Under the pieces are notes generated by a model. The model did not search any database, had not been told where the DNA came from, and worked only from the letters and a program-made list of their open reading frames with translations. This document shows positions 57,760 through 64,000 of a DNA stretch of 64,000 nt, one piece after another. Position numbers and translations under genes: made by a program. Each line of letters begins with the position of its first letter. The stretch's first letter is position 1. The stretch is from Cheilinus undulatus (Eukaryota > Chordata > Actinopteri > Labriformes > Labridae): NCBI RefSeq assembly GCF_018320785.1, contig NC_054888.1:20662438-20726437 (forward strand), read 5' to 3'.

Positions 57760-57815
57760 AGGCGAAGGGCCGCATGTGGCCCCCGGGCCAACAGTTGCCC
57801 AACCCTGGTATGGGA
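57760..57815. mobile_element. hAT-like terminal remnant
   Basis: GGGCCGCATGTGGCCCCCGG and CAACAGTTGCCCAACCCTGG match the terminal word of a common hAT group; the AT-rich 57,130-57,760 may be its body. Confidence 0.5.
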
Positions 57816-58960
57816 GGTGTAAACAGCCCCTCAGTCTCTGTTGTGTCTCGGTTGTCTTGTTTCGTTTATTTTGCACTTCACAATAAGGACACCAAAGTGA
57901 AAATAAAGCAGAACTGCTGGGTATCGGTTTGGCTCATTTCTGTAAAAAGAAGAACTGCAGAGAGCCGTTTCTGCCGCAGCCTTCCTGTTGTTGCTGCTGT
58001 GTTGTTTCTAAGTGACTCTCATTGTTTGGAATGCACACACACCTCCACCTCACCTGCCAGGGTCAGCAGCTGTCTGAGAGCAAACAACGCTGTAGGAAAG
58101 GGTAACTGAGGAAACTAATGGGAGCGTGTTTCCTTAATAGGCAGTTGGCCATTATGTTTCTGAGGTTACTTACAGACGCGGAGGTGAACTAGAACAGCTA
58201 TTTGAACTCAGAGTACACTCAACAGTTTTGCCTCTGAACAGGATTTCTTGTGAGTCCATCTCTTATCAGAAGGGGAAAAGCTCTGAAAGTGGAGCGAGCT
58301 CATTATTGAGAAAACATTTTTTCCATCATAATAATGCTGAAGGATTGATTTGAAAGTTTGCAGCTTTCCAACAAACTCTGAATGAAACATTCTCATTCTG
58401 TAAGTCGGTCAAAGCAGCACTGGCCTTAATCTGTCTGCAGAAAATTCTTGGTAAAATCATAATTCTGTTAATCTCCTGCACACGCCCCGTCACCTCAATC
58501 CCGCTGAGCTCATTTTCTCTGTCTGAGGAGTTTGAACACAGTGCAGTTACCTCCTAACACATATCTCAAATGACTCTGCGCTGACAGAAGTGTGCTGTAC
58601 TGTGTTCCCAGGCAGGCAGATACCTTTGCAATGCAAATGACTCTGGACCAGAAAAGTGATGCAACGGTGATCAGTAACAAAAGCCTACAGTATGTAGGTC
58701 AGTGTCAGAAGGTATCTGTTTACCTTCCTCCCAAAGATCGAAAGAAAAAAGACTCCAAATGAGCCATGTGGATAAGTTTTGTTACATCAATGCAACAGAA
58801 AAGCATAGTCAGACAAAATATGTCATTAATAAGATATTCTGATTGACATAAAATCCAGAGTAAGACAATAGTGCAGACCAGCAGCACTGTGATTGGTCCG
58901 CTGGGTAGCACAGAGGGACTGCCAGAGTCTGAGTAATGTCTACAAGCCTGTTATTTACAC
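57816..58960. other. Intergenic between the tubulins, no recognised gene
   Basis: Unique-looking with short ORFs only. At 58,966, CAGTGGTTCCCAAC is another hAT-like terminal word. Confidence 0.35.
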
Positions 58961-59189
58961 TGTAGAGCAGTGGTTCCCAACATGGGGGTCAGGACCAGCA
59001 CCACATGCATAAAAAAAAGCTAAGAATATTCTTTAAATTATTTGAAATTGTACATTTTAACCAATTTTTATGAAAACATATGCATATAATTAGTCCAGTG
59101 TAAAATAAAAACATGGTCATTTGGTGAGCTTTATTCTGAAATCAAAGAAATGTTTAAAAATACATGAAAAGTCAGTCTGCACACAGGCC

Positions 59190-59800
59190 TGCAAATAGAA
59201 CTGCCTGTGCCCCTGACAATCCCAGAGAATGGGCGCTCCTCGGTTGTGATTTATTGATGATATCAGTGGTGCTATGGGTGCTAGCATCCTTGTTACCAGT
59301 TACCACATTATGGGGCAGAAAAATATCAAATGATTATCGGGTTCTGATGTTGACAGTATTTATTTTGCCACTTTTTAACCACTTTTCTCACACACTTTTG
59401 CCACTATTTGCGACTTTTCCCCATTTTTGTGCAATTTGCGCCCATTTTTGCCTCGTTTATACACCAATTTTCCAACATTAAACCAGTTCTCATCACTTAC
59501 CCACCGATTTTTACCACTTTAAATACATTTCTACTACTTTTCAATTCCATATCACCTTTTTTCTGCCTATTTTGTTCACTTTTAAGCCATTTTTGTCACT
59601 TTTAAACCCTTCTCATCATTATTTCTGTCTGTTTTTGCCACTTCTAAACCAACTCTTGCCACTTTACACCTGTTGATACCTCTGTTGACCAATTATTGCC
59701 ACTCTCAACACCATTTCACCACTTTTTACATCAATTTTAACCAAATTTCACAATTTCTTGCTCCCATTTTTGCCCATTTAACCCATTTCTTCCTTTGAGA
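59190..59800 (-). repeat. Composite dispersed repeat, copy C (partial, inverted)
   Basis: CGGTTGTGATTTATTGATGATAT, GGGTGCTAGCATCCTTGTTAC and GGGTTCTGATGTTGACAG match the right-hand landmarks of copies A and B, followed by a shorter CCATTTTTGCCACTTTT pyrimidine array. Confidence 0.7.
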
Positions 59801-59914
59801 AGGCGATTTACGAATGCACAAATAAATAACAAAAAGATATGTGTTGCTTTGATAAGGGTGGTTATTATGCAGGTAAGAGTGGACCTTGATTTTGCTGACT
59901 TCCTGCACCAGCTC

Positions 59915-60230
59915 CCACCAGAGAGGTGACTTCCATGTACCAATAGTTAGTCTGCGCCACCAGGGGTTGGCACGCCAAGCGACGCCTTTCCCTGCCACCT
60001 AGTGTAAACTGCATCCAGCCACCATGCCTGCCCCTGCAGGTGGTGGGTCCACAGGGGGGCGGCTCTATGTAGTTCCTTCAGGTTGAACTCAACCAGGCCC
60101 TATGGAGACACTCGCCCGTGAGCTCTCCCCCCAGGTCTGGCTCCAGGGGGGTGTCGTGGTTTCCCACATCCGGGGCGAGGTATCTGTTCTGCTGAAGTTC
60201 CGTTTCATGGTGGGTATTTGTGCAAATCAA
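59915..60230. repeat. GC-rich dispersed repeat fragment, possibly LINE-derived
   Basis: CACCAGGGGTTGGCACGCC, CCTGCAGGTGGTGGGTCCAC and GGGGTGTCGTGGTTTCCCAC resemble a widespread fish retroelement fragment; class not certain. Confidence 0.4.
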
Positions 60231-60683
60231 AGTATGAAAAACAACCTGGTATGATTTTTGGTCAACATCGCTCTCCTCTACATTACAGTTGTATATCTTT
60301 GCATGCACAACCCCTCCCTCTGTGAAAACTGAGAGTTTAGGACTGTTAGCAGATAAAAGACCGCCTGTTAAAGAGCACTCGTACAAGTCTGAACATGTAC
60401 CTGCTCAGTGCAGGACAACAACAGCCAACATACCTCAAATCTAAGACGTGAAATTAGAGGAGAGGGCAAACAGACATGGGTCATGTTTCACGGTCCCCTG
60501 GTCTTTGTTGGTGGTTACTCATTTGTGTAACAACGGCCCTCCTTAGTTAGATCTGTGCGGGGGTGCATACCAGTTGATTTTTGAGCTCCTTCCTCCTCAA
60601 CTTTCTTCAAAAGAGACGACGTTTGCCTCTCCAGCTCCTCCAGTTACCACAACATGCCGGGTTGTTGCCTAGTGATGAGGCAC

Positions 60684-60690
60684 TATAAAG
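60684..60690 (+). promoter_or_regulatory. TATA box of alpha-tubulin copy 2
   Basis: TATAAAG lies 79 nt upstream of the start codon, implying transcription starting near 60,715. Spacing to the ATG resembles that of copy 1. Confidence 0.72.
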
Positions 60691-60768
60691 CAGCGTCCTG
60701 CACTTGTACTTGACACAACATCCCCAGCCGCTCATTTCAGGTGACGAGGGACTGCTAGTGACGGAAAC

Positions 60769-62464
<1,696 letters not shown>

Positions 62465-62775
62465 AACTGCAATGACAAGCAGGTCTTTTATTGTAGAACA
62501 TTTTTCCATTTATCAGATTTTATTAGCAAACGTAAAGCACTGAAGGACCTGCAATCATTATTTTTTTGTCTAAAGCATTTGGAGTGAAGACTTTGCTTTC
62601 TTACTGCTATTATTCTAAGAATGAGACAGGTTTCACACCTGAATCAATGCGTACTACACTCACTTCCTTCTTTCATAACTGCTGGACATTGACCTCTCAT
62701 GAATCAGCCTACCTCTGAACTAGATCTGGATTATTTCCTGCAAGAGGTTTCACAGTTCAGTTTTCTTTCCTAATG

Positions 62776-62970
62776 AATAAATGAGGAGTGGCTATCAGTG
62801 ACACTGCTTTAAACTTTCATTATATTTTAATTGCATTCATGTTCATGGCCAAGTTAGGTGTAAATAATCCTCCTTATTTTCATTAGTCTTTTTAAGTGCT
62901 TAGTTTGAAGTCATTTTAGATCCTTACCTTGAATTTATTGATGTGTTTTCTTATATTTTAATTGAATAAA
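62776..62970 (+). terminator. Poly(A) signals of alpha-tubulin copy 2
   Basis: AATAAA at 62776-62781 and at 62965-62970, about 310 and 500 nt after the stop. Either could end the transcript. Confidence 0.5.
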
Positions 62971-63154
62971 TGAATGCAGAGTGAACTTTTTTGGAGTAGT
63001 ATGGTCCCCTCAGGTCCCCCTTCTACACCCCTTGTTTGGAAACAAGGAGACTAAAATTAAGTCTGTTTGGAAAACCATATCATTCTTTAGTTGAAACTAC
63101 ATTAAAAAAAGGATTTATAGCTTTTCTTAGTTCTTGGTCAGCGTACCCTGGTCT

Positions 63155-63560
63155 AGTGATGGGTCATTCATAAACGAGTCGGTTCAAAGAACTGGCTCTT
63201 TTACATGAACCTTAAGTTTCAGATCCCATTTGAGATCCGTTGTGTGTCATTATTACTTTCAGTTTTATTATTTTATATAATTTGTGTGTGTCTCTGTGTT
63301 AATGTGATTGATTTTTGGGGGAGAGGATATTATGAAAAATAATGGTGTAATTCCATTAACCGGAAAAATTAAGCATAATTGGAGTAAAACACCAACAGAA
63401 ATATCAATTACGTTTGAGACGTTGCTAAACTTGGCAGGTCAAATAAATCCACACTGGAATTCAAATGAAAAGCCGTTTGAGAGCCAAAAGAGTTGGCTCT
63501 TGGTGAGCCAAGCCAAATGTTCCAGATCACAAAAAAGAACCAAACTCCCAGCGCTACTCT
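63155..63560. repeat. Probable DNA-element remnant (AGTGATGGGTCATTCAT type)
   Basis: TAGTGATGGGTCATTCATAAAC and GAGTCGGTTCAAAGAACTGGCTC at the left and GAGCCAAAAGAGTTGGCTC at the right show imperfect inverted similarity. A 101-codon ORF overlapping it is not recognised. Confidence 0.45.
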
Positions 63561-63619
63561 GGTCAAACTGCAAAGATGAGGCTAACTTAAAGCCTTTTCT
63601 TAAATCAGAATAACCTTTT

Positions 63620-64000
63620 TATCGGTAATGTTTACAATGTGGATGGGCACTCTGGACTACATGATAAAGAACATAATGCCAGACTTCAGAGCTAAGCCAA
63701 GATTTGCACCAATGTCAGGATGACAGAAAATAAAGATAAGAGATAAGATAAGATATTCCTTTGTTAGTCCCACTAGGGGGAATTTACAGCAGCAAAAGTG
63801 ATGTTAACAGAGCAGGCTATTAGAGACAATAAGTAAATACAACAAAAATATAGAAACAAAAAATAGTGTAAACAAGAGCATGCCATTAAAGACAATGAAT
63901 AAATACAACATGAGAAATATAAAATGTAACTTAAAAGTTATGAATAGTATAGTAGTAGTAGCAGTGAAGTAGAAGAAACTATGATAACTTTAATTAAAAA
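63620..64000. repeat. Composite repeat copy D (partial) and GATAAGATAAGATATTCC repeat
   Basis: ATGTGGATGGGCACTCTGG, TTCAGAGCTAAGCC and GTCAGGATGACAGAAAATAAAG match positions 11,470-11,575 of copy A. It then switches to AGATAAGATATTCCTTTGTTAGTCCCACTAGGG, a common fish repeat end. Confidence 0.55.

Overview
The window is vertebrate nuclear DNA, almost certainly from a ray-finned (teleost) fish. Genes are split by GT-AG introns, intergenic and intronic DNA is AT-rich and full of DNA-transposon debris (Tc1-like, hAT-like, piggyBac-like, tRNA-type SINE), and the gene order dhh - bin2-like - alpha-tubulin - alpha-tubulin corresponds to the DHH/TUBA1/BIN2 neighbourhood of human 12q13. All four recognised genes lie on the + strand.

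Layout. 1-7.3 kb: repeats (a ~0.8 kb tandem/dispersed repeat, a 421-bp hAT MITE with a perfect 8-bp target duplication, a SINE head) that presumably form part of dhh intron 1; dhh exon 1 was not found and should lie upstream of the window. 7,338-17,025: dhh exons 2 and 3 (C-terminal 314 residues, with the zinc/calcium site of the signalling domain and the complete autoprocessing Hint domain), split by an 8.7-kb repeat-filled intron. 17-21 kb: intergenic, with a Tc1-like deletion derivative. 21,090-49,745: a complete N-BAR + SH3 gene of the amphiphysin/BIN family, read as 19 coding exons (548 codons) plus one candidate 36-nt cassette exon; intron 1 is 14 kb. 52.2-53.1 kb: a possible bidirectional promoter with a small unrecognised minus-strand ORF. 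55,159-56,822 and 61,562-62,464 (starting at 60,769): two complete four-exon alpha-tubulin genes, each with a TATA box and an intron directly after the ATG.

How the genes relate. dhh makes a secreted morphogen. The BIN/amphiphysin protein would bend membranes through its BAR domain and recruit dynamin-type partners through its SH3 domain; its central exons carry candidate endocytic motifs (clathrin-box-like, proline-rich, and tryptophan/acidic repeats). The two tubulins supply the same cytoskeletal subunit and appear to be kept alike by patchy gene conversion. No operon-like or joint regulation is implied; the order reflects ancient synteny.

Most interesting observations: mosaic gene conversion between the tubulins; an in-frame 36-nt candidate cassette exon inside the BAR domain; a tryptophan/acidic repeat exon and a WESW microexon in the bin2-like gene, which also keeps the SH3 domain absent from mammalian BIN2; an orphan antisense transmembrane exon in a bin2 intron; an intronic satellite whose units carry juxtaposed 3'/5' splice-site-like sequence; and a multi-copy repeat family ending in expanded polypurine tracts. 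All statements come from reading the sequence by eye; no alignment or database search was run.
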